Positions 27,896 to 37,088 are shown, counted from the stretch's first letter. The stretch: 64,000 nt of DNA from Martelella sp. HB161492 (GCF_013184775.1 NZ_JAATVV010000008.1:1-64000), one strand, 5' to 3'. Notes: a model not told the origin generated them from the letters alone. Made by a program: numbers and translations.

Positions 27896-28252
27896 TCAGC
27901 GATCGCGGCTGAGCCCCTTTTCGGCAAGCTCGGCTTCATAGGCGGCAAAAAGAACATCGCCGGTCTCGCCGAGTTCGCGCAGATAGGTCCAGGTAAATAT
28001 GCCGCTGTCATGCAGATCATCGAAACCGATCCGTACGGCATAATTGCCGGCCTGCTGCACGGTGATGATCTCGACCTTTCGCTTGCCCGGCACTGTCACC
28101 TTCTGCCCCGGACCGTGTCCCTGCACCTCCGCCGAAGGCGAAAGCACGCGCAGCATTTCGGCTGGAATGGAAAAGCTTTTGCCATCGGCAAAGCTGACGG
28201 TCATCTGGCGGCGATCTTTGGAAATCCGGATTTCGGTCGGTTCGATAATCAT
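27896..28252 (-). CDS. DUF971 domain protein (GBBH-like N-terminal domain)
   Basis: A 118-aa soluble protein. The domain begins [20 protein letters not shown] and continues with [10 protein letters not shown]. This fold occurs at the N-terminus of gamma-butyrobetaine hydroxylase and in Mrp/ApbC neighbours. I chose the ATG with AAGGA 5 bases upstream; an upstream ATG would add 24 residues and would face moaA. It is divergent from moaA with a gap of about 100 bases, and adjacency of DUF971 and moaA suggests a link to Mo cofactor or Fe-S metabolism, which is inference. Confidence 0.8.
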   Translation of the reverse strand: MIIEPTEIRISKDRRQMTVSFADGKSFSIPAEMLRVLSPSAEVQGHGPGQKVTVPGKRKVEIITVQQAGNYAVRIGFDDLHDSGIFTWTYLRELGETGDVLFAAYEAELAEKGLSRDR

Positions 28253-28351
28253 AGGATCCTTCACGACTGCGTTCACACCCTGTTGTTTGTCTTCACCCTT
28301 GACCGCAGCCAAGTCAAACGACATTTTCCCCGGAGAAGGAGAGATGCGCCA

Positions 28352-29395
28352 GTGGATACCAGTTTACTTGCACCTGTAATGCCGGTCAGAAACCGCGAAC
28401 GTCCGCCGCTTGTCGACAGTTTCGGCCGGACGATCTCCTATCTGCGCGTTTCCGTGACGGATCGCTGCGATTTCCGCTGCACCTATTGCATGGCGGAAAA
28501 CATGACATTTCTGCCGAAGCGCGACCTGCTGACACTGGAGGAGATGGAGCGGCTGTGCAACGCCTTCATCGATCGCGGCGTGACAAAGCTGCGTTTGACC
28601 GGCGGTGAGCCACTGGTGCGCAAGAATGTCATGCACCTCTTCGAGGGGCTTGGAAAACGGCTTGGCAACGGTCTCGACGAACTCACGCTGACCACCAACG
28701 GCTCACAGCTGCACCGTTATGCGGAAGACCTGTTCACTGCGGGCGTGCGCCGGGTCAATGTCTCCCTCGACACGCTTGATGCAGAGAAATTCCGCACGAT
28801 CACCCGCTGGGGCGACCTGCCAAAGGTGCTCAACGGCCTGCAGGCGGCGCTGAAGGCCGGATTGAAGGTCAAGCTCAATGCCGTCGCCATTGCCGGCGTC
28901 AACGAACGGGAAATCCCGGCGCTGATGGAATTTGCGCATGGCGAGGGGATGGAGCTGACGCTGATCGAAGCCATGCCGCTGGGGGACGTCGATCAGGACC
29001 GCTCAGCGCAATATCTGCCGCTGTCCAAGGTGCGCGCCAGCCTTGCCGAGCGCTACACGCTGACCGACAGCCCGCATGCGACCGGCGGCCCGGCCCGTTT
29101 CGTCACGGTCGCAGAAACCGGCGGCCGTCTCGGCTTCATTACGCCACTCAGCCATAATTTCTGCGCCAGCTGCAATCGCGTCAGGCTCACCTGCACCGGC
29201 ATGCTCTATCTCTGTCTCGGTCAGGATGACAATGCCAACTTCCGCAAGGTTCTGCGCGAAACTGACGATGATGACAAATTGCACGCTGCCATCGACCGGG
29301 CCATTTCGCTGAAGCCGCTCGAACATAATTTCGAGCTGGACGAGCACCGCGCCAGGGTGGCGGTGAAACGCCACATGAATGTCACCGGCGGCTAG
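28352..29395 (+). CDS. moaA: GTP 3',8-cyclase MoaA
   Basis: A 347-aa radical SAM enzyme for the first step of molybdenum cofactor synthesis. The N-terminal [4Fe-4S] site is CDFRCTYC (Cys39, Cys43, Cys46) and the C-terminal second cluster is [11 protein letters not shown]. The chain ends in the Gly-Gly pair required for activity. The start is a GTG preceded by AAGGAGA (9 bases); the next in-frame ATG, nine codons on, lacks a ribosome binding site. Length agrees with rhizobial MoaA. It precedes a DMT transporter and mobA. Confidence 0.95.
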   Translation: MDTSLLAPVMPVRNRERPPLVDSFGRTISYLRVSVTDRCDFRCTYCMAENMTFLPKRDLLTLEEMERLCNAFIDRGVTKLRLTGGEPLVRKNVMHLFEGLGKRLGNGLDELTLTTNGSQLHRYAEDLFTAGVRRVNVSLDTLDAEKFRTITRWGDLPKVLNGLQAALKAGLKVKLNAVAIAGVNEREIPALMEFAHGEGMELTLIEAMPLGDVDQDRSAQYLPLSKVRASLAERYTLTDSPHATGGPARFVTVAETGGRLGFITPLSHNFCASCNRVRLTCTGMLYLCLGQDDNANFRKVLRETDDDDKLHAAIDRAISLKPLEHNFELDEHRARVAVKRHMNVTGG

Positions 29396-29557
29396 CGCGC
29401 CGCCGCGACAACCGGACATCGCATTTGGCGAAAGCATGCCACGCAGTTTCAATCCGTTCGCGCACAGGCGCTAAATCCGAAGGACAATTGACTGATCGTC
29501 TATGCGGCAACGGCTTTTCGGGTTAAGCGTCAGTTTCCCGGAACGACAAGGCCCATC

Positions 29558-30511
29558 ATGCGCATTTCCTCCAATATCCAGGGCGCGATCTTCATGATCC
29601 TCGCCATGGCCTGCTTTGCTGCCAATGACGCGACCGTCAAACTGCTGACGAAAGAGATTGGTATCGGCCAGATCATGTTCTTCCGCGGGATGATCATCGT
29701 CCTGCTGGCGCTGGTGATTGCCTGGCGCGGCGGCGTTCTCGCAAGCGTGCGCAATGTGTTGCAGCCGAAAATCCTGATCCGCAGCTTCTGCGAGCTCGTC
29801 GCGGCGATAACCTATCTCGAAGCGCTGCGGCTGATGCCGCTTGCCAATGCCTCGGCGATCCAGCAATCGCTGCCGCTCGCCGTCACGCTCGGGGCGGCGC
29901 TGTTCATGGGCGAGCCGGTCGGCTGGCGGCGGTGGAGCGCCATTCTCGTCGGCTTCATCGGTGTCCTGATCATCATCCGCCCGGGTGCGGGTGGTTTCGA
30001 TACCGGTTCGTTTTTCGTAATCCTGGCGGTTTTCGGCGCTGCATCGCGTGATCTTCTGACCAAGACCATCACCGCCTCCGTGCCGGCCATCGTCATTACG
30101 CTTTCAACAGCCATGCTGCTGACGGCCGGTGGTGGCATCATGGGAACGATGGAGGCCGACTGGAGCATGCTGACAGTTCCGATCCTGCTCAAGCTGGTTC
30201 TGGCTGCGGCCTTTCTGCTCTGCGGCTATCAGTCGATCGTGATCGCGGTCCGCAAGGCGGACATCTCCTATATCGCACCGTTCCGCTATACCGGGCTGCT
30301 ATGGGCGGCGCTTCTCGGCATGATCGTCTTCGCCAACATCCCCGATGCCCACGTCCTCACCGGTGGTGCCATCATCGTCGCGGCCGGACTTTATTCCTTC
30401 CATCGCGAACGCAAGCGCGGCATCGCGCCTCTGGCAGAGACCACCCAGCCCGGCCCTTCCGAAGGCGGCGGGCTGATCGTTCGCGCCCAGGAAGAGGCCA
30501 GCGAAAGATGA
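29558..30511 (+). CDS. DMT superfamily (EamA) transporter
   Basis: A 317-aa permease with ten predicted membrane segments arranged as two EamA repeats. The first repeat starts MRISSNIQGAIFMILAMACF and the second near residue 150. The final 30 residues are polar and cytosolic. The stop codon overlaps the mobA start by 4 bases (ATGA), so the two are translationally coupled. EamA proteins export or import metabolites such as amino acids and nucleotides; the substrate is unknown. The position between moaA and mobA suggests a role tied to Mo cofactor, which is inference. Confidence 0.87.
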   Translation: MRISSNIQGAIFMILAMACFAANDATVKLLTKEIGIGQIMFFRGMIIVLLALVIAWRGGVLASVRNVLQPKILIRSFCELVAAITYLEALRLMPLANASAIQQSLPLAVTLGAALFMGEPVGWRRWSAILVGFIGVLIIIRPGAGGFDTGSFFVILAVFGAASRDLLTKTITASVPAIVITLSTAMLLTAGGGIMGTMEADWSMLTVPILLKLVLAAAFLLCGYQSIVIAVRKADISYIAPFRYTGLLWAALLGMIVFANIPDAHVLTGGAIIVAAGLYSFHRERKRGIAPLAETTQPGPSEGGGLIVRAQEEASER

Positions 30512-31128
30512 ACCTGCCGGTCCTCATTCTTGCCGGCGGCGCGTCGCGGCGCATGGGCCGGGACAAGGCAGGAATTGTGCTCGATGGCATGACGCTTGCC
30601 GCCCGTGCTGCTGAACGGCTTTCCGGTATCGCCGATCCGCTGCTGCTGAGTGCCGGCGCTAAAACGCTGAAAATCGACGGCGCCATTCCTCTGCTCGACC
30701 GGATCGGCGGCTTCCAGGGGCCGCTTGCCGGCATTCATGCGGGCCTGTCCTGGCTTTCAGAGCAGAACCATCCAGCCTCCCATCTGCTGAGCGTCGCCGT
30801 CGACACGCCGTTTTTCCCGGACGCTCTTGCCGCGAAACTTGCAGCGGGCCCCCCGGCTGCGGACGAAATCGTTCTCGCGGCATCGGCCGGGCGCCAGCAT
30901 CCTGTCTTCGCGCTCTGGCCATGCGCCCTGAAACCGGCGCTCGAGGCATTTCTGCTCAAGCCCGACAGCCGCCGCGTCATGGATTTCATCGCCGCCCATC
31001 CGCATCGCAGCGTTGCATTCGCGCAGATCGAAACGCCCCTCGGCCCGATCGACCCCTTCTTCAACATCAATACCGATGAAGATCTTGCCACCGCCGTCCG
31101 CTTTGCGCCGCATTTCTCACTGCTGTGA
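30508..31128 (+). CDS. mobA: Molybdenum cofactor guanylyltransferase MobA
   Basis: A 206-aa nucleotidyltransferase that attaches GMP to molybdopterin to form the bis-MGD cofactor. The N-terminal LILAGGASRRMGRDKA (residues 5-20) is the nucleotide-binding signature, and VAVDTPFFP lies near residue 95. C-terminal FFNINTDEDL is also typical. It overlaps the upstream transporter gene by 4 bases. The usual partner mobB does not follow it; the next gene is a methyltransferase. Confidence 0.93.
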   Translation: MNLPVLILAGGASRRMGRDKAGIVLDGMTLAARAAERLSGIADPLLLSAGAKTLKIDGAIPLLDRIGGFQGPLAGIHAGLSWLSEQNHPASHLLSVAVDTPFFPDALAAKLAAGPPAADEIVLAASAGRQHPVFALWPCALKPALEAFLLKPDSRRVMDFIAAHPHRSVAFAQIETPLGPIDPFFNINTDEDLATAVRFAPHFSLL

Positions 31129-31191
31129 AACAGGTTGCGCCACGCAGCGATCCGCCCTAAAGCGAATCCAGGAACGTGTTCGAGGATAACC

Positions 31192-32013
31192 ATGGCAAAG
31201 AAGATAGACGAGCAGAAGCTGGCCGAAGCCTATAACCATGCGCTGGCACTGGAAAAGGCGGGGTCCTTCGAGCTGGCAGCCGAAGCTTATCGCCGGGTTC
31301 TGGCGCTTGATCCAGACGATCATGGCGGCGCTTGCGTGCGGCTTGCCGCCATGGGCTATGGCGATACGCCGGATAAGGCCCCCGACGCCTATATCGAAAC
31401 ACTGTTCGATCAGCATGCCGATGATTTCGAAGATATTCTCGTCGAAAGGCTCGGCTATTGCGTGCCGCTGATGATCCGCCAGCGTTTCCAGACACTGGAG
31501 ACCGGCCCTTTCTACCGCATGCTCGATCTCGGCTGCGGCACGGGTCTTGCCGGCGGCGCCCTGCGCGACATGGTCGATGACATTACCGGCCTGGACATTT
31601 CCGAGAACATGGTGCGCATCGCCCATGAGAAGGATCTCTACGAGACGCTTTATGTGGCCGAAGTCGAGGATTTTCTCGATGACAATGACGAGGAAGCCTT
31701 CGATCTGGTGGTTGCGGCAGATGTCCTGCCTTATCTCGGCCGGCTGGAGCCGATGTTCTTCGGCGTAGCGGAAAACATGGTCGAAGGTGGCATCTTCGCC
31801 TTTTCCTCGGAGACCCTGCCCGATACGGTTCTCGGCGAGAAGCCTTTCATGGTCGGCCCGCACCAGCGTTTCGCCCATGCCCGCAACTATATCGAGGAAC
31901 GGCTGGAAGCGACCGGCTTCGATCTGGTGGAAATCACCGACATCAATGTGCGTTTTGAAAATGGCGAGCCGACGCCCGGCTATCTCGTCATCGCCCGCTA
32001 TCAGGGCTCGTGA
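31192..32013 (+). CDS. SAM-dependent methyltransferase with TPR-like N-terminus
   Basis: A 273-aa protein. The N-terminal 45 residues form a helical TPR-like repeat (LEKAGSFELAAEAYRRVLAL), then a class I methyltransferase domain with motif I LDLGCGTG (111-118) and the motif II acidic loop near DITGLDISENM. The ATG (MAKKIDEQKL) follows GAGG by 6 bases. The methyl acceptor is not recognisable. Its end overlaps the 3' end of the convergent yidD by 13 bases. Confidence 0.85.
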   Translation: MAKKIDEQKLAEAYNHALALEKAGSFELAAEAYRRVLALDPDDHGGACVRLAAMGYGDTPDKAPDAYIETLFDQHADDFEDILVERLGYCVPLMIRQRFQTLETGPFYRMLDLGCGTGLAGGALRDMVDDITGLDISENMVRIAHEKDLYETLYVAEVEDFLDDNDEEAFDLVVAADVLPYLGRLEPMFFGVAENMVEGGIFAFSSETLPDTVLGEKPFMVGPHQRFAHARNYIEERLEATGFDLVEITDINVRFENGEPTPGYLVIARYQGS

Positions 32014-32369
32014 CGCCGGCCAAGCGCCCAATAGCGCCACGGCTGATACCAGCGCACCGCCGGATCCAGCGTTTCCGGTACCGGGTCGAACCCATGGGTT
32101 CCGCCCGGTCCGCAGCGTGAAACCCTGAACAGCGTCAGAAATCCGCCGCGCCAGAGCCCATGCCGGGCAATCGCCTCATAACCATATTCGGAGCAGGTCG
32201 GCATGTGGCGGCAGGACTGGCCGACAAGGCTGGAAAGCGTCAGCTGATAGGCCCGGATCAAGGCCATGCCGAAAAGGCGTCCGGGCGTTTTGCGAAACGG
32301 CCCGCGAAAATTACGCGAATGCGGCTTCTCGTCCTGGCGGTCGGAATGATCGTGGCCTGATGCGCACAT
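32001..32369 (-). CDS. yidD: Membrane protein insertion efficiency factor YidD
   Basis: A 122-aa small membrane-associated protein. The core is LIRAYQLTLSSLVGQSCRHMPTCSEYGYEAI with conserved Cys and the HGFDPVPE C-terminal motif. It helps YidC-dependent insertion of inner-membrane proteins. It starts 5 bases after the stop of the NifU-like gene, suggesting one transcript. The N-terminal 25 residues are charged and poorly conserved. Confidence 0.93.
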   Translation of the reverse strand: MCASGHDHSDRQDEKPHSRNFRGPFRKTPGRLFGMALIRAYQLTLSSLVGQSCRHMPTCSEYGYEAIARHGLWRGGFLTLFRVSRCGPGGTHGFDPVPETLDPAVRWYQPWRYWALGRRHEP

Positions 32370-32374
32370 CGCCG

Positions 32375-32830
32375 TCAGACCGCCTGTTCCTGCGGACTGT
32401 CATGGCTCTTCTCAAGATTTGCAAGCGCCTTGACCGTGGCCTCGAAGGTCAGCATGACGGAGCCGTGACGGGCGGGATAATCCTTGACGGGCTGAAGACA
32501 GCGCATCTCAGCAAATCGGCCATCGGGGCCGTCGCCACCGTCTTTCAGCATCGCCCGCATCGCCTCCCGCGCCAGCCGGATTTCCGCCGGTGTCGCGCCG
32601 ATGATCGTGTTCGCCATGATCGAAGCTGCTGCCTGACCCAGCGCGCAGGCCTTGACCTCGTGGGAAAAATCGCTGATCCGCCCATGCTCGAGCTTCAGAT
32701 AGACGGTCATGCGCGAACCGCACAGCCGCGACAGGGCATCGGCCGAACAGTCCGCCGCTTCAAGCCGGCCGGACCGGGTCAGGTTGCCGGCATAGGACAG
32801 AATTTTCGCTGAATAGATATCGTCCATCAT
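32375..32830 (-). CDS. Iron-sulfur cluster scaffold protein, NifU/IscU-like
   Basis: A 151-aa protein of the NifU N-terminal domain family. It carries three conserved cysteines in this order: GSR-preceding Cys (ADALSRLCGSR), VKACALGQA, and MRCLQPVKDYPARH. The family holds nascent Fe-S clusters. The start MMDDIYSAKILSYAG is supported by AGGA 7 bases upstream. It is followed closely by yidD and is divergent from hisI. Confidence 0.85.
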   Translation of the reverse strand: MMDDIYSAKILSYAGNLTRSGRLEAADCSADALSRLCGSRMTVYLKLEHGRISDFSHEVKACALGQAAASIMANTIIGATPAEIRLAREAMRAMLKDGGDGPDGRFAEMRCLQPVKDYPARHGSVMLTFEATVKALANLEKSHDSPQEQAV

Positions 32831-32990
32831 TTCACCATCCTGCAACAGGCGACAAGGCTTTCGCGCTTCCCACCTGACATAGGCGCCGCGTCAGGCCAGT
32901 ACAATGGCTTCTATGCGGCGGAAACCGTCGGGCGCAATTGCCAAACGCCGCCGAACTATCCTATCTAGTCGAGATCACAGAGGAAAGAGC

Positions 32991-33443
32991 ATGATCCCAT
33001 TTGATACGCCGCCCGAAGACAAATCCGAACTCGATGAAGCCAAAGTCTTCACCCCGCGCTTCGATGAACACGGCCTCGTGACGGCCGTCGTGACCGATAT
33101 CAGGGACGGTGCGGTGCTGATGCTTGCCCATATGAATGCCGAAGCGCTGTCGCTGACGCTGGAAACCGGCATCGCCCATTATTACAGCCGTTCCCGCGCG
33201 AAAATCTGGAAGAAGGGCGAAACCTCGGGCAATCTCCAGCATGTCGAGGCCATTCTCGCCGATTGCGACCAGGATGCCGTCTTGCTGAAGGTCCGCGTTG
33301 CCGGCCACGATGCCGCTTGCCACACCGGACGGCGGTCCTGCTTCTATCGGGCGGTTAGCCTTGTAGATGGCAAGGCGGCGCTCACTTCCATTGACGACCG
33401 CCGCGCTTTCGACCCGGCGGAGGTCTATGGCCACAAGCACTGA
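32991..33443 (+). CDS. hisI: Phosphoribosyl-AMP cyclohydrolase
   Basis: A 150-aa enzyme catalysing step three of histidine synthesis, ring opening of phosphoribosyl-AMP. Signature residues are [20 protein letters not shown] and [10 protein letters not shown], which supply the zinc and magnesium ligands. The ATG follows AGGAAAGAGC. It is a single-function enzyme without a HisE domain. The gene stops 9 bases from the convergent CBS protein gene. A folE gene, which I recall next to hisI in related genomes, is absent here. Confidence 0.95.
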   Translation: MIPFDTPPEDKSELDEAKVFTPRFDEHGLVTAVVTDIRDGAVLMLAHMNAEALSLTLETGIAHYYSRSRAKIWKKGETSGNLQHVEAILADCDQDAVLLKVRVAGHDAACHTGRRSCFYRAVSLVDGKAALTSIDDRRAFDPAEVYGHKH

Positions 33444-33452
33444 GCGCGCCGC

Positions 33453-33887
33453 TTAGCTCGCCAGATAGGATTTGATGTGCTCGGCTTCCATCAGCACTTC
33501 GCGGATGCGTGACTTGACCACATCACCGATGGATACGATGCCGGCAAGCTTGCCGTTCTCCTCAACAGGAACGTGACGGAAATGCTTGTCCGTCATCACT
33601 TCCATCAACTGGTTGACGGTTGTGCCCTCGTCACAGCGGAACACATTTTCCGTCATCCCTTCGGCAACCGGCCGGGTGAGACACTTATCGCCATGTTTGC
33701 CGATCGAAGCGACCAGATCGCGCTCGGTGAAGATGCCCTGGATATGCATGGCATCGTCGACAACAACAACAGCACCGATCCGGCTCTGGTGAAGCGTCGA
33801 TGCCACTTCCCCGATCGTTGTCATGCGCTCTACGGTGACGACATCGCGCCCCTTTTCATCCAGTATCATTCTGACGGTGATGACCAT
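33453..33887 (-). CDS. CBS domain pair protein
   Basis: A 144-aa protein consisting of two tandem CBS domains (about residues 8-65 and 72-130), with typical IGAVVVVDD and LAGIVSIGDVV. CBS pairs bind adenine nucleotides and sense energy state, often controlling other enzymes. The start has an excellent GAAGGAGG ribosome binding site. No partner is attached in this chain. Confidence 0.88.
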   Translation of the reverse strand: MVITVRMILDEKGRDVVTVERMTTIGEVASTLHQSRIGAVVVVDDAMHIQGIFTERDLVASIGKHGDKCLTRPVAEGMTENVFRCDEGTTVNQLMEVMTDKHFRHVPVEENGKLAGIVSIGDVVKSRIREVLMEAEHIKSYLAS

Positions 33888-33970
33888 CTACGCCTCCTTC
33901 GCTGAATGCCGCCGCCCTCCCTTGACGGGGACAAGCCATGATGGTGCATGAGAGGCCGGGCAATAGCAAG

Positions 33971-33992
33971 GAAAAGCGCTCGATCTAGCGCT
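33971..33992 (-). terminator. Weak terminator-like hairpin after the rhomboid gene
   Basis: On the minus strand a 6-bp stem (arms 33987-33992 and 33975-33980) with a 6-base loop is followed by TTTT. It lies just below the rhomboid stop. Short, so low confidence. Confidence 0.35.
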
Positions 33993-34001
33993 GATCGCAA
34001 A

Positions 34002-34733
34002 TCAGAAGCGCAGGACGCGCGGCGTGCGATGATCGAACAGCGGGAACGCCAGAAAGCCGAACAGAAACCCGCCAATATGCGCCTGCCATGCGACATTGCC
34101 GGCATCGACACCGACCAGACCGAAACCGGCGGCAACAGCGAGATTGCCAAGCAGCCACACCAGCACGAAGGCCCTTGCCGTCTTGTTCTGCGCCACCTGG
34201 ATGATCGACAGACGCGGATTGATGTGGGCATGAACGCTGAAAGCACCGCGCGGGGTGAACACGAATCGGCAGGCCGCGCCCATGAAGGCCGAGACAACGC
34301 CCGACGCGCCGATCAGGATTTCCGGCGATCCCCAGTTCAGCGCCGCAAAGAAGAAGGCGGAGAAAACCGCACTGGCGATCCACAGAACAGCAAAGCGCAG
34401 CGAGCCGATACGGTTGGCAACAGGCGCGCCGAAGATCGCCAGCCAGATGCTGTTGAAGATGATATGCGTCCAGCTGCCATGCAGAAGCGAATAGGTTACC
34501 GGCGACCAGAGCCAGGGAAGCCCCTGCTGATCAAGCGGTAGGGCATAGCGGCCGGCGACGAAGCCAAACCGCGCCCACAGCACAGACCGTCCAGCAAAAT
34601 CAAGTACATACTGCTGAAACAGGAAGACAGCGAACAACACGGCCAATGATGCGAGAACCGCTGGCGGCAGATTGACCGGCGGGTTTGACGGCGGCTTCTG
34701 GCCATGGGGCGGCCGGGAAAAGGGAGATGGCAT
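34002..34733 (-). CDS. Rhomboid family intramembrane serine protease
   Basis: A 243-aa membrane protein with about six membrane segments. The catalytic Ser lies in GASGVVSAFMG (GxSG) and the catalytic His in WQAHIGGFLFG; the HGSWTHIIFN block in the second segment is also conserved. Rhomboids cut substrate membrane helices. The cytosolic N-terminus is proline-rich (MPSPFSRPPHGQKPPSNPP). The start chosen has a weak GGAAAG site. Confidence 0.9.
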   Translation of the reverse strand: MPSPFSRPPHGQKPPSNPPVNLPPAVLASLAVLFAVFLFQQYVLDFAGRSVLWARFGFVAGRYALPLDQQGLPWLWSPVTYSLLHGSWTHIIFNSIWLAIFGAPVANRIGSLRFAVLWIASAVFSAFFFAALNWGSPEILIGASGVVSAFMGAACRFVFTPRGAFSVHAHINPRLSIIQVAQNKTARAFVLVWLLGNLAVAAGFGLVGVDAGNVAWQAHIGGFLFGFLAFPLFDHRTPRVLRF

Positions 34734-34896
34734 GGCAGACGATCTTTCCGGTTTATGCGCCGTTCGGGTGTAGCGCAAACACACAGACATTTCAAAGCCC
34801 ATCCCGTCCGTCAGGCTCTGAGCCCCGCATCGCGATTGCAAGGCCATAAAGCGCATGGTGGCCGAAGCGCTATTTTTAGGTTATAAATTCGCATGT

Positions 34897-34951
34897 TGAC
34901 CGGTTCGCTGAAAAGCAGAGCCCCTTTCTCCGTTTTTCAGCGAACCGGTCA
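34897..34951. repeat. Perfect 18-bp inverted repeat forming a long hairpin
   Basis: Arms 34897-34914 and 34934-34951 are exact complements. Within the spacer, further pairing is possible (one G-T, then C-G, one A-C mismatch, then three pairs), leaving a 7-base loop 34921-34927, so the full stem is 24 positions with one mismatch. It lies between the divergently transcribed rhomboid and carboxypeptidase genes, so it is not a terminator of either, and no T run follows on either strand. The rest of the 371-base gap 34734-35104 shows no gene. Confidence 0.85.
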
Positions 34952-35104
34952 TCGAAATGGGGGGTGACAGACCATTCCTTAAGTCTTTGTTCACCGTGTT
35001 GAGATCAGAATAACGGGTGCTCTGGCTCGCTGAAGGCGCCGGCGCTATCATCGGCGCAGTCTTCGCCAGAAATTTTAACGCCAGCTTCCGCAAGAGTATA
35101 TCTA

Positions 35105-36589
35105 ATGCTGCAAGAGGCTTTTCGCCGCTTTCGTCTGAAATCCGTAAACGCCGTGCTCACATTCGTGCTCACGTGCATTGTCGTTTCGACAGCTTTTCCC
35201 GCTATCAGCGCTGCGGATACCAATGATGCCGCCATCGTGGTCGATGCCAATACAGGTAAGGTTCTCTACAGCGAGAACCCGGATGCGAGGCGTTATCCGG
35301 CATCACTGACCAAGATGATGACGCTCTATCTGATGTTCGAGGCCATCGACAGCGGGCAGCTTTCGCTGGACAGCAAGATTACCTTCTCGAAAAATGCCTC
35401 GGCACAGCCGCCAACCAAGCTCGGCATTCGCCCGGGTGGCAGCATTACCGTGCAGACCGCGATCTATTCGCTGATCACACGATCTGCCAATGACGTGGCC
35501 GTGGCCGTTGCAGAAAACATGGGCGGTTCGGTTTCCGGCTTTGCCAATATGATGAACAACAAGGCCCGTTCGCTCGGCATGACCAACACCCATTACGAAA
35601 ATCCGAACGGCCTGCCCAACAGCAAACACGTCACCACGGCGCGCGACCAGGCCAAGCTGGGCCTCGCATTACGCCAGCATTTCCCGCAATATTACCAGTA
35701 TTTTTCGACCACCAGCTTCAAATATGGCAGCACGTCGATTGCCAACCATAACCACATGCTGGGTACAGAAAACGGTATTCGCATTGACGGCATCAAGACC
35801 GGCTACACCAATGCCTCCGGTTTCAATATCGCCACCTCGGCCACGATGGGCAACCGCTCGATCGTTACTGTTGTCATGGGTGGATCGACGGCCGCCAGCC
35901 GTGACAAATGGGCCGACCGGCTGATCACCTCCTATATGAAGAAGGCTTCGAATTCGCGGAAGAAGAGCTATGTCATCGCCCGCGCCTCGACCCCGCGCAC
36001 CATTGCGATGGATAAATTCCCGGACAATCCGCCGATCCCCTATCAGCGCCCCGTCGCCGATACCGGTATCGCGCTTGCCTATGCGTCGGCTGACGAGCCA
36101 GTCCCTGCACCGGCGCCCTCCGTTTCGGGTCTTTCCGGGCCGCAGGCCGACCTGGTTGCCAACGTGCCGATCCCGACAGAACGCGCGCCTGCCAAGGCCA
36201 ATAATGACGAACCGCTTACGGTCGAAGACGTGCTTGCCTCAGCCAATCACGCAGTTGACGCCGTGGGCGAAGCGATCGTTCCCGCCGCCAATGCCGCACA
36301 GCCGGCGCCTGACAAAACGCTGACGACCCAGTCGATCGGTGTTCAGGGCTGGGTGGTTCAGGTTGGCACGGCTGCCACGGCAGAAGGCGCAAATGCCATT
36401 CTCGAACGCACCAAGACCCAGGCTGACGGAACGCTGAATGCGTCCAAGCCCTATACGCTCGCCTATAACAGCGGAGGCCAGCAGCTTTATCGGGCCCGCT
36501 TCGCCGGCTTCTCCGACGAAGAGGAAGCGGTGAATGCGTGCCGGGTTCTCAAGCGCAATGGCGTCGAGTGCTGGGCCAGCCTGCAATAG
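35105..36589 (+). CDS. D-alanyl-D-alanine carboxypeptidase (low-molecular-mass PBP) with SPOR domain
   Basis: A 494-aa periplasmic serine peptidase. A signal peptide spans residues 12-36 (ISAAD). The penicillin-binding triad is complete: SLTK (67-70), SAN (127-129) and KTG (231-233). A low-complexity Pro/Ala linker (about 310-400) leads to a C-terminal SPOR domain (about 413-494, starting GWVVQVGTAATAE), which binds denuded peptidoglycan strands at the division site. It trims stem peptides, limiting cross-linking. A rho-independent terminator follows. Confidence 0.93.
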   Translation: MLQEAFRRFRLKSVNAVLTFVLTCIVVSTAFPAISAADTNDAAIVVDANTGKVLYSENPDARRYPASLTKMMTLYLMFEAIDSGQLSLDSKITFSKNASAQPPTKLGIRPGGSITVQTAIYSLITRSANDVAVAVAENMGGSVSGFANMMNNKARSLGMTNTHYENPNGLPNSKHVTTARDQAKLGLALRQHFPQYYQYFSTTSFKYGSTSIANHNHMLGTENGIRIDGIKTGYTNASGFNIATSATMGNRSIVTVVMGGSTAASRDKWADRLITSYMKKASNSRKKSYVIARASTPRTIAMDKFPDNPPIPYQRPVADTGIALAYASADEPVPAPAPSVSGLSGPQADLVANVPIPTERAPAKANNDEPLTVEDVLASANHAVDAVGEAIVPAANAAQPAPDKTLTTQSIGVQGWVVQVGTAATAEGANAILERTKTQADGTLNASKPYTLAYNSGGQQLYRARFAGFSDEEEAVNACRVLKRNGVECWASLQ

Positions 36590-36621
36590 GCGCACCTTCA
36601 AGAAATCGCCACAATCACAAC

Positions 36622-36654
36622 AAAAAGCCGCCTTTTCGATAAAGGGCGGCTTTT
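36622..36654 (+). terminator. Rho-independent terminator after the carboxypeptidase gene
   Basis: A GC-rich stem (AAAGCCGCC paired with GGCGGCTTT) with an 11-12 base loop, ending in TTTTA, begins 33 bases after the stop. A-rich on the other side, so possibly bidirectional. Confidence 0.85.
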
Positions 36655-36776
36655 ATCATAAACACATTCTAAAGAATTACTGCTTACTTTCAGTGTCAGC
36701 GGTTCGTTCAGAACCGTCAGGTGCATGCCGAAGGCAGCGCCGTCAGAACCTCGAATTGACTAACACGAGGCGTGAC

Positions 36777-37040
36777 GTGACCAGGAAACAACACTCCGAT
36801 ACCCCAAATTCCGCGCCGGGCGATCATCGGCGAAACACGTTCAACCCGCTTTCCGAAGCCGCCGCGCGGCTCGCGGATTATGCGCGCGCACAGGGGCGAT
36901 CACGGGCACGCGAGCTGGTAGGGCTACTGGTCAGTCAGGGCGCCCGCGCCGCCCGCCACGCCGAGCCGCCAGTCAGGATCCACATCTATCTTCCCGAAGA
37001 CGAACAGGGTATCCGGCCCATCAATCTCAGGCTTCGCTGA
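36777..37040 (+). CDS. Small basic protein of unknown function, possible
   Basis: An 87-aa open frame beginning at a GTG with a well-placed GAGG 6 bases upstream. The sequence is Arg/Ala-rich with a helical stretch (LADYARAQGRSRARELVGLL) and an unusually regular C-terminus RIHIYLPEDEQGIRP. It sits alone between the carboxypeptidase terminator and the 37089-37116 terminator, the layout of an independent transcription unit. I recognise no family. A longer in-frame extension upstream runs through the preceding terminator and is not credible. Confidence 0.5.
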   Translation: MTRKQHSDTPNSAPGDHRRNTFNPLSEAAARLADYARAQGRSRARELVGLLVSQGARAARHAEPPVRIHIYLPEDEQGIRPINLRLR

Positions 37041-37088
37041 CGTTCGCAGCGGCGGCAAGGCCCCAGGGCGGCCCGCAAGAGCCAATGA

